A stretch of 34,289 nucleotides of DNA. It comes from Anaerolineales bacterium. Its GTDB lineage: Bacteria > Chloroflexota > Anaerolineae > Anaerolineales > DRKV01. Below are positions 1 to 7,799 of the stretch, in pieces; the stretch's first letter is position 1, and every line of letters begins with the position of its first letter. The notes beneath the pieces are model-generated. The model was not told the origin of the DNA, made no database searches, and worked only from the letters and a program-made list of their open reading frames with translations. Where the stretch lies: assembly GCA_024763355.1 (NCBI GenBank), contig JANTFR010000009.1:1-34289 (forward strand), given 5' to 3'. A program made the translations under genes and the position numbers.

Positions 1-432
1 GATGTCTTTCTTCGTTTGTATCGTTTTGCCCACCGCATAGACGCCCGGCGTCCTCTGGAACCCTGGCTCTACCGCATGACGGCCAATCTGGCCTATTCCT
101 GGCTCAAGCGCCGCAAGCGCTGGCTTCGCCCCCTGGAAGACCTGGCAGACTGGTTTTCCGGAATCTCCAAGGGGCGCTCCCTGCAGCAACGCGTGGAACG
201 GGATGCCGAAGCGGAACGGGTACAGCAGGCTATCCTCAAATTGTCTCCCCCGCAGCGCGTGGTGGTAGTTATGTATTACATCAACGACTTGCCGTTGCAA
301 GAAATCGCCGACGTGTTGGGCATCCCTGTCGGTACGGTGAAATCCCGTTTGCATTATGGACGACAGGCTTTGCGGAAGCATCTGGGGCTGGATGACGAAA
401 TGGTAGGTGAGACGCGCTATGAATTCACGTAG
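1..432 (+). CDS. ECF-type RNA polymerase sigma factor, 5' truncated by the window edge
   Basis: The reading frame is open from the first base and begins DVFLRLYR, which is typical of sigma-70 region 2, so the true start lies upstream. The apparent TTG at 16 is internal. Region 2 continues through an EPWLYRMTANLAYSWLKRR segment, the usual core-binding/-10 recognition part of ECF factors. Region 4 follows a short linker: LSPPQRVVVVMYYINDLP, then a helix-turn-helix with EIADVLGIPVGTVKSRL at about nt 300-350. The protein should direct RNA polymerase to a small regulon. The stop codon overlaps the next gene (ATG at 419), the arrangement normally seen for an ECF sigma and its anti-sigma. The ECF subgroup cannot be named without the N-terminus. 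Confidence 0.9.
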   Translation, partial: DVFLRLYRFAHRIDARRPLEPWLYRMTANLAYSWLKRRKRWLRPLEDLADWFSGISKGRSLQQRVERDAEAERVQQAILKLSPPQRVVVVMYYINDLPLQEIADVLGIPVGTVKSRLHYGRQALRKHLGLDDEMVGETRYEFT

Positions 433-688
433 ACGAGATGAGCAAGCCTTTGTGGATGGAGATTTGTCGCGTCTCCTGAAGCGTTGGGCTGTTGAAGCAC
501 AGCGCGTTGCACCTGTGGAGCGTCGCACGCTGCTGCAACGTGCTGCCGCGTTATTTGGCGAAAGCCGTTCCGGCTTGCGGGGAGTATGGCCTTTTTCTTT
601 TGGATTGTCAGCCCCCGAATACCTCCGGGTTTCAACGCCTTATTTGATGATGACTTTTCAGACCGTCAATCTGCGCCTGGTGATTTGA
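419..688 (+). CDS. Short protein overlapping the sigma gene; possible truncated anti-sigma factor
   Basis: The ATG at 419 overlaps the sigma-factor stop by 14 nt, so the gene is translationally coupled; a GTG at 407 is the only longer alternative. It encodes 89 residues. The N-terminal part (DGDLSRLLKRWAVEAQ, then VERRTLLQRAA) resembles the short cytoplasmic helical start of anti-sigma proteins partnered with ECF factors. The C-terminal third contains no convincing transmembrane helix and no zinc-binding HxxxCxxC motif. The second sigma locus in this window (22495-24229) has a full-length partner of 394 residues, so this one may be a remnant that lost its membrane and outer domains, or a soluble regulator. 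Function is not recognised; the call rests on position. Confidence 0.55.
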   Translation: MNSRRRDEQAFVDGDLSRLLKRWAVEAQRVAPVERRTLLQRAAALFGESRSGLRGVWPFSFGLSAPEYLRVSTPYLMMTFQTVNLRLVI

Positions 689-1067
689 TGGGAAAATCCG
701 CAGTTTGAACCTTAGGAGTGCAGAACGGGATAATGCGGCTTTGACCGTTTCATGTTTGGGACGAGCGAGCGTGGGGTAGTCGTAGGGCTTCCGTAGGTTT
801 CTTGACGAACCTGCGTTCTTGTGCTATATATGGTGGCAGTTTTGTCTTTGTGGCCTAAAACCACACGGATAAATGTGTAAAAGGAAATTCATCTTAAACT
901 GCAAAAGCCGTGTTTTACCGTTCGGCCTGAAAGGGAAGCGGTAATGCAGGCTTTGGCGGAAGGAGGTGGTGCTTAGCCCTCATAATCCTTGATGATATTT
1001 CCCCGGCAAGTGGCCGCCTTGGCGGCTTATGTTCATCCCCTTTCCCTATTCAGGAGGAGAAATCCAA
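689..1067 (+). other. Gene-free leader region upstream of the peptide-binding lipoprotein gene
   Basis: No protein of credible length is encoded here. The stretch contains a good sigma-70 promoter (802-830), so the downstream mRNA would have a leader of about 230 nt. Within the leader are an imperfect inverted repeat TTACCG...CGGTAA (about 915-945), an 11-codon ATG frame (944-976) preceded by a purine-rich stretch, and a small GCCGCC-TT-GGCGGC hairpin (1013-1026) about 40 nt before the start codon. None matches a riboswitch class I recognise; regulatory function is only possible. Confidence 0.4.
802..830 (+). promoter_or_regulatory. Sigma-70 type promoter for the peptide transporter lipoprotein
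   Basis: TTGACG at 802-807 and TATATA at 825-830 are separated by 17 bp, an almost ideal vegetative promoter. Initiation would be near 837, leaving a long 5' leader before the SBP start at 1068. Confidence 0.65.
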
Positions 1068-3050
1068 ATGTCCAAGAAGTTGATGTATGTCCTCGGGCTG
1101 CTTATTATCGCCAGCATGGTGCTGGCGGCTTGTGCCCCTGCGGCGACTCCCGAAAAAATCGTCGAGACTGTTGTCGTGACGAAAGAAGTTCAGGGAGAAA
1201 CCGTTATCGAAGTTGTCACTCCTACCCCCGAACCGGTACAGATGCCCGATACGCTGGTCATCTGTATGGGGCAGGAACCCGAAACCCTGTACCCCTATGG
1301 CGGCTCCATGCTGGCCATGAGCAGTGTCCTCGAAGCCGTCTTCGATGGCCCCATTGACGCTCGCTCCTTCGACTATCAGCCCGTCATTCTGGAGAAACTC
1401 CCCAGCCTGGCCGATGGCGATGCCGTTATCCAGCAGGTCACCGTCAAAGAAGGCGACAAGGTCGTGGATGCCAACGGCAACCCCGCTGAACTCGCTGCCG
1501 GCGTTATGATTGTCGAGAGCGGCGCTACTGAGCCTACCGAATATCAGGGCGGCGAGGTCACCATGGACCAGATGGTCGTGACCTTCAAACTGCTCCCTGA
1601 CCTGAAATGGTCCGATGGCGAACCCCTGACCGCGGCCGACTCGGTGTACTCCTTCAACCTGGCTGCCGACCCCGACACCCCCGCCAGCAAGACCACCATT
1701 GACCGCACCGCTTCCTACGAAGCGCTGGACGATGTTACCTTGCAGTGGACCGGCCTGCCTGGTTACAAGGATTCTACCTACTTCCTCAACATGTGGACTC
1801 CCTACCCCGAACACCTGTGGGGACAGTTCACGCCCGCCGAATTGGTTGAGGCCGAAGAATCCTCCCTGCGCCCGACCGGATGGGGCCCCTACATCATTGA
1901 CGAATGGGTGAAGGGCGACCACATCTCCATGCACAAGAACCCCAACTACTTCCGCGCCAGCGAAGGCCTGCCCAAGTTTGACAACCTGGTGTACCGCTTC
2001 GTGGGTGAGAACTCCAACGCCAACATCGCCGCCATCCTCTCCGGCGAGTGCGACATCGTTGACCAGACCTCCGGTCTCGATGACCAGAGCGAACTGCTTC
2101 TCGAACTGCAGGCTTCCGGACAGGTACAGGCTACTTTCGTGACCGGCACCGTGTGGGAACACGTAGACTTCGGCATCCAGCCCGTGGGCTATGACGATGG
2201 CTACGACCCCGCCACCGACCGCTATGACTTCTTCAGCGACGTGCGCGTCCGCCAGGCGATTGCCATGTGTATGGACCGCCAGCAGGTGGTTGACACCGTG
2301 CTTTACGGACAGTCCGTGGTGCTCGATACTTACCTGCCGCCTCAGCACCCCCTCTTCAATTCCAACGTCAAGCACTACGACTACGACCCCGAAGCCGCCA
2401 AAGCCCTCCTGGCTGAAGCCGGCTGGACGGACACCGATGGCGACGGCGTGCTCGACAAGGACGGCGTGCCCTTTGAGGTGGCTTATGAAACCACCACGGC
2501 TGCCCTGCGCCAGCAGGTCACCCAGATTATCGCTCAGTCCCTCTCCGAGTGCGGCATCAAGGCCAACTTGCAGTACTACCCCGCTGGCGAATGGTTCGCC
2601 GACGGCCCCGACGGCAAACTGTTTGGCCGCCGCTTCGACCTGGGTGAGTTCGCCTGGCTGACCGGCGTGGAACCGCCCTGCGACCTGTGGATTACCGACG
2701 GCATCCCCGGCCCCGATGATGGAACCTGGACTTCCATCATGACCGGCGAAGAAGGCCTGACCTTCCCGAACGGCTGGGGCGGCTGGAACGACTCCGGTTA
2801 CCACAACCCCGAATATGACAACACCTGCAACGCTGCGATGCAGTCGCTGCCCGGTGAACCGTCCTACGATGAGATGCACCTGAAGTCCCAGGAAATCTTT
2901 GCCAACGACTTGCCCGTTGTGCCTCTCTTCCTGCGCTTGAAACTGGCGGCTACCCGCCCCGATATGTGCGGCTTCATCATGGACCCGACCGCCAACAGCG
3001 AAATGTGGAACATCGAAGAGTTCGGTTACGGCCCGCTGTGCCAGCAGTAA
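1068..3050 (+). CDS. ABC transporter substrate-binding lipoprotein, family 5 (oligopeptide/dipeptide type)
   Basis: This is the extracytoplasmic solute receptor of a peptide-type ABC importer, 660 residues. The start at 1068 is chosen because GGAGGAG (1052-1058) lies just upstream and because it gives a clean lipoprotein signal: a positive N-terminus, a hydrophobic core and the lipobox LAAC with Cys22. A Val/Thr/Glu/Pro linker follows (TVVVTKEV, then TPTPEP), typical of Chloroflexota lipoproteins. The mature part shows SBP_bac_5 features: a KWSDGEPLTAADSVYSF segment, MHKNPNYFR, a DVRVRQAIAMCMDRQQVV segment, and an Asp-rich loop (DTDGDGVLDKDG) before the second lobe. Permeases and ATPases of the Opp/Dpp family follow on the same strand. 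A terminator after the gene and a separate promoter for the permeases suggest the receptor is made in excess. The ligand cannot be read from sequence. Confidence 0.93.
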   Translation: MSKKLMYVLGLLIIASMVLAACAPAATPEKIVETVVVTKEVQGETVIEVVTPTPEPVQMPDTLVICMGQEPETLYPYGGSMLAMSSVLEAVFDGPIDARSFDYQPVILEKLPSLADGDAVIQQVTVKEGDKVVDANGNPAELAAGVMIVESGATEPTEYQGGEVTMDQMVVTFKLLPDLKWSDGEPLTAADSVYSFNLAADPDTPASKTTIDRTASYEALDDVTLQWTGLPGYKDSTYFLNMWTPYPEHLWGQFTPAELVEAEESSLRPTGWGPYIIDEWVKGDHISMHKNPNYFRASEGLPKFDNLVYRFVGENSNANIAAILSGECDIVDQTSGLDDQSELLLELQASGQVQATFVTGTVWEHVDFGIQPVGYDDGYDPATDRYDFFSDVRVRQAIAMCMDRQQVVDTVLYGQSVVLDTYLPPQHPLFNSNVKHYDYDPEAAKALLAEAGWTDTDGDGVLDKDGVPFEVAYETTTAALRQQVTQIIAQSLSECGIKANLQYYPAGEWFADGPDGKLFGRRFDLGEFAWLTGVEPPCDLWITDGIPGPDDGTWTSIMTGEEGLTFPNGWGGWNDSGYHNPEYDNTCNAAMQSLPGEPSYDEMHLKSQEIFANDLPVVPLFLRLKLAATRPDMCGFIMDPTANSEMWNIEEFGYGPLCQQ

Positions 3051-3074
3051 TGCCGAACGAGTTGTAATCCATGA

Positions 3075-3110
3075 GGAGGGGCTGCTGAAGCAGCCCCTCC
3101 TTACTTTGTT
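3075..3110 (+). terminator. Terminator-like hairpin after the lipoprotein gene
   Basis: Twelve bases, GGAGGGGCTGCT (3075-3086), pair perfectly with AGCAGCCCCTCC (3089-3100), followed by a T-rich stretch (TTACTTTGTT). It lies 25 nt after the stop and probably ends or attenuates transcription before the permease genes. Confidence 0.7.
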
Positions 3111-3442
3111 AGGGATGGATTTTGGCAAGACGAACCTTTGACTGAACGAGAAGAAAGGCTGGTCTTGCCAGAAACTATCTGCCAGAGTGAAGCACGTTCA
3201 AGAATTCTTGTCTCTATGCTTCCCGTGATATAATTTCGCCCACTTTTCTATATCAAGATGGTGAACTTTTCCTCTCGTTTGCTGGTAATAATTGGTAGTG
3301 AAAAGACACCGCTATAGGTATGCTGCATAGTGGCATAAGTCTTATGATGCTTTGCCTGCCGCCGGCCTTCTCTGTGGAGAGAAAAGAGCCGGTTTTCTGG
3401 TGGAAATGGAGAAAATCATTTTGAGAAAGGAGTTGCGAGCCG
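3111..3442 (+). other. Gene-free leader upstream of the permease operon
   Basis: It holds an extended -10 promoter (3208-3234) and so a leader of about 200 nt. A 19-codon ATG frame (3258-3317) lacks a good ribosome site. A hairpin at 3362-3392 has two paired segments, CCGGC/GCCGG and TTCTCT/AGAGAA, and is followed by TTTT (3393-3396), so it could act as an attenuator about 50 nt before the permease start. I recognise no known riboswitch. Confidence 0.4.
3208..3234 (+). promoter_or_regulatory. Extended -10 promoter for the permease/ATPase genes
   Basis: A perfect TATAAT (3229-3234) is preceded by TG one base away (3226-3227), forming an extended -10 element. A weak -35 (TTGTCT, 3208-3213) sits at a short 15-bp spacing, tolerable with an extended -10. 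It would transcribe the transporter genes from 3443 independently of the lipoprotein gene. Confidence 0.55.
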
Positions 3443-4972
3443 ATGACTAATTATCTGATACGGCGCACCTTCCAGATGATATTGGTGGTGCTGTTGTCCT
3501 CGCTGGCCATTTACGTTTTGTTGAATGTGGCCCCCGGAGGTCCCCTTTCGGGGATTCGACTCTCGGCGGACCGCAAGAGCCGAGTCAGCGACACGGACAT
3601 CGCCCGTTTGGAAGCCTATCTGGGGTTAGATAAACCCATGATGTTGCGTTACGTAGTCTGGCTGGTCGGCGATGACTGGCTGGGGGCTAATTGGATGTAT
3701 GCTGGTCTGGGTCGGTATTCGCGTGAGAAAATGGGGCGCAATGGCAAACCCATGACTACTCTCAATCGAGATACAGGGGAACGGGAACCAGTCATGGAAT
3801 ATTTCCGCTTCTGGGCAGACCCCGGTGTGGCCCTGCTCAACCCCGGCTATCAGTTGTGGGTCTGGGGCGAAAAAATTGACGATACTCATTTTCGGGCTGA
3901 GCGTATCCGTGTCAAACCGCCGGCTACCGCAGAACGCCCCGATGACATCGTGATTGCCGGTTCGGTCTTTGCCGGACACGGTCCGGTGGTGGAAATTGCC
4001 GACCTTAATAACAATCATTACTTCATCGAAACCGACCAAAACACACAGTTTGAATTCCCCGAAGGGGAAGGCCTGCCGCGCCCTGAAGATGGCCGCTGGG
4101 TAGATGTCTCCTGGCTGTTTGGCGCGCATGGCATTTTGGGTAAGTATGCCGGTTTTCACGGTGACAGCCACGGCATCCTGCGCGGCGATTTCGGCTTCTC
4201 CTGGAAACTTTCTCCATCGCAACCGGTGACCAGCCTCATCAAAAGCCGCCTGGGCAACACCGTGCTTTTGATGACCACGGCTTCGCTAATTTCACTGTTG
4301 ATTGCTATCCCGATTGGGATTTATTCTGCCGTCCATCAGTACAGTAAGGCCGACTATGTGTTCACCACCTTTGCCTTCTTCGGCTCGGCCATGCCCGTCT
4401 TCTGGTTTGGCCTGATGCTTATTCTGGTGTTCTCTTATCAATTCAAGAACTGGGGGCTGCCATATATGCCATCCGGTGGAGTGGCCCTGGTGCGCGCCGC
4501 CCCACCCGGCAGTCTGGAAGCCACCCTCAACATCACCCCGCGCAGTCTGGTAGACCGGCTCATCCACATCATCATGCCGGGGGCCATGCTCAGCCTGCTC
4601 TACATGGCCGGTTGGAGCCGTTACATGCGCGCCTCCATGCTGGAGGTCTTGCGGCAGGATTATGTGCGTACGGCGCGCGCCAAGGGGCTTGTGGAGCGCA
4701 TGGTTATTCTCAAGCACGCCATGCGCAATGCCCTGGTGCCCATCATTACCATTGTGGTCTTTGAAATCCCCGGTATTTTTGGCGGTGCTACCCTCACAGA
4801 GACGGTATTCTCCTATCCGGGGATTGGGCGGCTGTATTTCGATGCCCTGGGCGGCAATGACTGGCCGGTGGTAATGGCAATCTTGTTCATTACCGCAATC
4901 CTGGTGGTTATCGCAACCCTCCTGGGTGACATCCTCTACACCGTTGTAGACCCGCGCATCCGCTTCAGTTAG
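3443..4972 (+). CDS. Peptide-type ABC transporter permease (OppB/DppB family) with a large extra outer domain
   Basis: This is the first inner-membrane channel subunit of the peptide importer. AAAGGAG (3426-3432) precedes the ATG. The N-terminus (MTNYLIRRTFQMILVVLLSS) and the following TM1 are standard for DppB, as are the later helices and the EAA-type coupling loop (ARAKGLVERMVILKHAMRNA, about residues 411-430). At 509 residues it is about 170 longer than the usual 305-340. The excess lies between TM1 and TM2, roughly residues 80-255. It begins after LVGDDWLGANW and contains beta-rich sequence (QLWVWGEKIDDTHFRAERI, then VIAGSVFAG), before the family pattern resumes at ILRGDFGFSWK. By topology the insert faces outside and could touch the binding lipoprotein or form its own small ligand-binding fold. 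The next permease follows after 58 nt. Confidence 0.92.
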   Translation: MTNYLIRRTFQMILVVLLSSLAIYVLLNVAPGGPLSGIRLSADRKSRVSDTDIARLEAYLGLDKPMMLRYVVWLVGDDWLGANWMYAGLGRYSREKMGRNGKPMTTLNRDTGEREPVMEYFRFWADPGVALLNPGYQLWVWGEKIDDTHFRAERIRVKPPATAERPDDIVIAGSVFAGHGPVVEIADLNNNHYFIETDQNTQFEFPEGEGLPRPEDGRWVDVSWLFGAHGILGKYAGFHGDSHGILRGDFGFSWKLSPSQPVTSLIKSRLGNTVLLMTTASLISLLIAIPIGIYSAVHQYSKADYVFTTFAFFGSAMPVFWFGLMLILVFSYQFKNWGLPYMPSGGVALVRAAPPGSLEATLNITPRSLVDRLIHIIMPGAMLSLLYMAGWSRYMRASMLEVLRQDYVRTARAKGLVERMVILKHAMRNALVPIITIVVFEIPGIFGGATLTETVFSYPGIGRLYFDALGGNDWPVVMAILFITAILVVIATLLGDILYTVVDPRIRFS

Positions 4973-4980
4973 CATTTCAG

Positions 4981-5006
4981 GGGCTGGCGGGAGTCCTCGC
5001 CAGCCC
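4981..5006 (+). promoter_or_regulatory. Intercistronic hairpin between the two permease genes
   Basis: GGGCTGGCG (4981-4989) pairs perfectly with CGCCAGCCC (4998-5006) across an 8-base loop. No T-tract follows, so it is more likely an mRNA-stability or processing element than a terminator. Confidence 0.5.
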
Positions 5007-5030
5007 TAAATCCAGAAGGAGAATTTCGGT

Positions 5031-5984
5031 ATGGCTGTTGCTGAACTTGATAGCGAAAAACTACTTACCGTAGAAGAAGAGAGTTATTGGTCGGTCGTCT
5101 GGCGGCGTTTTCGCAAGCACAAATTGGCGGTGGCGGGATTGGTCTCCATTATCCTCATCGCGGTAGCCTGCTTTGCTGCCCCTATTATTGCCCCTTACGA
5201 CCCGGTCAACGACCTGGCAAAGGACCCCGAAACGGGCATCCTGCTGCGCAATGCTCCGCCTTCCTTTGCTCCGGGGAACTTTCATCCCATGGGCACGGAC
5301 GCCATCGGGCGGGATGTCTTCAGCCGCTTGCTCTACGCCGGGCGCATTTCCCTGAGCGTTTCCATCATCGTGGTGTTCTTCAGCCAGTTACTTGGCGTGG
5401 TGATTGGAGCGATTTCCGGCTACTTTGGCGGACTGATTGACGATGCCATCCAGCGTTTCGTGGAATTTCTCATCACCCTGCCTTTGCTGCCCCTCTTGCT
5501 GGCCTTTTCCGCCCTTTTGCGGGGCATCACCATTCCGGGGCTGCCGCGTGAATGGAGCAGCGCGGTCATCATCACGGTCATCCTCATCATCTTCGGGTGG
5601 ATGGGCTCCAGCCGTCTGGTGCGCGCCCAGGTACTCTCTCTCCGCAACCAGGAATTTGCTGAGGCTGCCAAAGCCCTGGGCATGGGAGATTTCGAAATCA
5701 TCTGGCGGCACATGATTCCCAACTCGCTGGCTCCCATCATCGTGGCCGCCACGCTTGGTTTGGGCGGAGTCATCATTCTGGAATCGGCCCTCTCCTTCCT
5801 GGGGTTCGGCATCCAGCCCCCCATCCCTACCTGGGGCAACATGCTCAACGAGTACCAGAACGATATGTGGACTCAGCCCGCCAAAGTTTTTTATCCCGGC
5901 CTGGTCATTTTCATCTGCTCGCTGGCCTTCAATTACATTGGTGATGGTCTTCGCGACGCGATGGACCCGCGCCTCAAGCACTAG
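5031..5984 (+). CDS. Peptide-type ABC transporter permease (OppC/DppC family)
   Basis: This is the second channel subunit, 317 residues, a normal length for OppC/DppC. AAGGAG (5016-5021) sits 9 nt before the ATG. The protein has the family's cytoplasmic N-terminus (SYWSVVWRRFRKHKLAVAG) leading into TM1, then APIIAPYDP, then the conserved HPMGTDAIGRDVFSRLLYAGR segment before TM2. The coupling loop is at about residues 210-235 (EAAKALGMGDFEIIWRHMIP). The ending (NYIGDGLRDAMDPRLKH) is the classic C-terminus of this family. It pairs with the preceding permease and the ATPases at 6730 and 7800. Confidence 0.95.
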   Translation: MAVAELDSEKLLTVEEESYWSVVWRRFRKHKLAVAGLVSIILIAVACFAAPIIAPYDPVNDLAKDPETGILLRNAPPSFAPGNFHPMGTDAIGRDVFSRLLYAGRISLSVSIIVVFFSQLLGVVIGAISGYFGGLIDDAIQRFVEFLITLPLLPLLLAFSALLRGITIPGLPREWSSAVIITVILIIFGWMGSSRLVRAQVLSLRNQEFAEAAKALGMGDFEIIWRHMIPNSLAPIIVAATLGLGGVIILESALSFLGFGIQPPIPTWGNMLNEYQNDMWTQPAKVFYPGLVIFICSLAFNYIGDGLRDAMDPRLKH

Positions 5985-6021
5985 ATGACATCGCGGAGGG
6001 GCGCGTGAGCCCCTTCACGTA

Positions 6022-6582
6022 TTGGCAGGAAAACCTTTGTCCGAAGAACGTCGTACACCATCCATTTGGCAATTTCTTGTTTCGACTGGCGTCGTTGTCT
6101 TCATCCTGATTTACGGGATGATAACCATCAATACCGGAGACCCGCTCTGGTTCCAGAAAAAGTTCACGGAACAACCGGTTACCATCACGGTTTACTGCCG
6201 GGGCGAAGCCGTTGAAGTGCCGCCCGGTTCTCAGGAATTCCGGGAAATCACCGAGTTGTTCAACGATGCAATTTCTGGCCCTAAACGCTGGGATTCTTTG
6301 AGCCTTTCTGATGCTACCTACAATGACTATCACACCCATCCCCGCATGGTGGTGTTGGAATTGCGGTACGCCGTCCCGGTGCGGATACACTCTAACGTCA
6401 AGTATTTTTCCAATGTGGAATATCTGATTATGCCGCTGGAAGGGCGCCATGCCGAGACCAACGCCGTCTTCGGACGCAACCAGGGGTACCCTATCGCCGG
6501 GTCTTTTCACATCGAAAGTCGGCAGCCCCTGGTGGATTACGTGCGTACGCACGGATTGTGTGACGTTTCGATGGACAAATGA
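6022..6582 (+). CDS. Hypothetical single-pass membrane protein inside the peptide transporter cluster
   Basis: No family is recognised. The frame opens at 5989 and contains no ATG near its start. Candidate starts are TTG 6022 and TTG 6037; GCAGGA at 6025-6030 would serve the latter. The product has 181-186 residues: a short charged N-terminus (SEERRTPSIWQ), one hydrophobic helix (FLVSTGVVVFILIYGMI, about residues 18-35) and an extracytoplasmic domain of about 145 residues with one cysteine in the outer part near YCRGEAVEVPPG and another near the C-terminus (HGLCDVS). Lying between the permeases and the ATPases, it may be an accessory subunit or an unrelated passenger. The reading frame is intact and shows no sign of decay. 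Confidence 0.7.
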   Translation: MAGKPLSEERRTPSIWQFLVSTGVVVFILIYGMITINTGDPLWFQKKFTEQPVTITVYCRGEAVEVPPGSQEFREITELFNDAISGPKRWDSLSLSDATYNDYHTHPRMVVLELRYAVPVRIHSNVKYFSNVEYLIMPLEGRHAETNAVFGRNQGYPIAGSFHIESRQPLVDYVRTHGLCDVSMDK

Positions 6583-6614
6583 CAAATCAAAGCCTATCCG
6601 AAAATCCGGGTAAG

Positions 6615-6653
6615 GGTGTGTTTTTGGCGGGCGAAGCCCGCCAAAAACACACC
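6615..6653. repeat. Perfect 18-bp inverted repeat (long hairpin), not a T-tract terminator
   Basis: Bases 6615-6632 pair without mismatch with 6636-6653 around a GAA loop. The GC core (GGCGGGC/GCCCGCC) is flanked by TTTTT upstream and AAAAA downstream, the reverse of an intrinsic terminator on either strand. It lies between the membrane-protein gene and the first ATPase gene and could block exonucleases or adjust expression within the operon. Confidence 0.8.
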
Positions 6654-6729
6654 TCCTCGCCATTTCTTTCGGATGAGAGTCTAAAACGGATACCAAGACC
6701 TTACTGAACTCCATTCTGGGAGGAAGCCT

Positions 6730-7770
6730 GTGACTGACCAAACCCCTGATAACTTGTTGGAAGTGCGTCATCTAAAAACGTATTTCTTCACCGAAGACGG
6801 CGTCGTCAAGGCCGTGGATGGTGTGGATTTCACCGTTCGCCGCGGTGAAGTGCTCGGCCTGGTGGGAGAATCGGGCTGCGGCAAAAGCGTGACCTCGCTC
6901 TCTATCATGCGCCTGGTAGGCGTGCCCGGCAAAATCGTGGACGGAGAAATCATCTTCGATGGCCGCAATCTGCTGGAACTTAGCGAGGATGAGATGGTAC
7001 ACATGCGCGGCAACCGCATGTCCATGATTTTCCAGCAGCCGCAGACCAGCCTCAACCCGGTCTTCAAGGTCGGAGACCAGGTGGCCGAAGTTTTCCAAAT
7101 CCATGAAAACATGAGCAAAGAGGAAGCCTGGGAGAAGGCGGTTGAATTGCTGCGCCTGGTGGGTATCCCCGACGCGGAAAACAAAGCCCATGCCTTTCCG
7201 CACGAAATGTCTGGTGGGCAGGCGCAACGCGTTATGATTGCCATGGCCCTGGCGCTCAGCCCCCAATTGCTCATTGCCGACGAGCCTACCACCGCCCTGG
7301 ATGTGACCATTCAGGCGCAAATCCTCGATTTGATGCGCGACCTGCAGAAACGCACCAACACCTCCGTCATCCTCATCACCCATGACCTGGGTGTGATTGC
7401 CGAGATGGCTGACCGGGTGGCGGTTATGTACGCCGGACGGATTGTAGAACAAAGCGACGTGCGCACTATTTTTGAGGAGCCGAAACACCCTTACACCCGC
7501 GGCCTGATTGCCTCCATCCCCGTGCTGGGGCGCGTTACGGAACGCCTGGAAACTATCCCCGGCTCCGTGCCGAACCTCGTCAACCTTCCGCCGGGTTGCC
7601 AGTTTGCCCCCCGCTGTCGGGCGCGCATTGAAAATCAACTCACCATCTGTACCGAAGTGGAACCCGACCTCATCCCTGTGGGGGAAAACCACCTGGTGCG
7701 TTGCTGGCTGTATCAGAGTACCGATGAACATCAGGCTCCGTTGGCTGAAGATGCCGCAGAGATTGTCTGA
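6730..7770 (+). CDS. Peptide ABC transporter ATP-binding protein (OppD/DppD family)
   Basis: This cytoplasmic ATPase energises the importer; 346 residues. The start is GTG at 6730, with GGGAGGAAG (6718-6726) upstream. Walker A is GESGCGKS at residues 46-53, the Q-loop region is [12 protein letters not shown], the signature is MSGGQ at 160-164, Walker B is LLIADEP with D184/E185, and the switch His is in LITHDLGV. The C-terminal extension after about residue 255 has the oligopeptide/dipeptide-type tail ([19 protein letters not shown]) with conserved cysteines, separating this family from other ABC ATPases. It pairs with the ATPase gene at 7800, which follows after 29 nt. Confidence 0.96.
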   Translation: MTDQTPDNLLEVRHLKTYFFTEDGVVKAVDGVDFTVRRGEVLGLVGESGCGKSVTSLSIMRLVGVPGKIVDGEIIFDGRNLLELSEDEMVHMRGNRMSMIFQQPQTSLNPVFKVGDQVAEVFQIHENMSKEEAWEKAVELLRLVGIPDAENKAHAFPHEMSGGQAQRVMIAMALALSPQLLIADEPTTALDVTIQAQILDLMRDLQKRTNTSVILITHDLGVIAEMADRVAVMYAGRIVEQSDVRTIFEEPKHPYTRGLIASIPVLGRVTERLETIPGSVPNLVNLPPGCQFAPRCRARIENQLTICTEVEPDLIPVGENHLVRCWLYQSTDEHQAPLAEDAAEIV

Positions 7771-7799
7771 TAACTATCCCGTAGCACGAGAGGCAACCT

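Noticed and set aside
944-976. 11-codon leader peptide before the lipoprotein gene
   Set aside because: The codons show no run of a regulatory amino acid and the ribosome site is weak. It is noted in the gap entry but not called a gene.
1050-3128. 692-codon open frame on the minus strand
   Set aside because: It is antisense to the lipoprotein gene, has a biased composition rich in Gly, Val and His, no recognisable motif and no ribosome site. It is a codon-bias shadow of the plus-strand gene.
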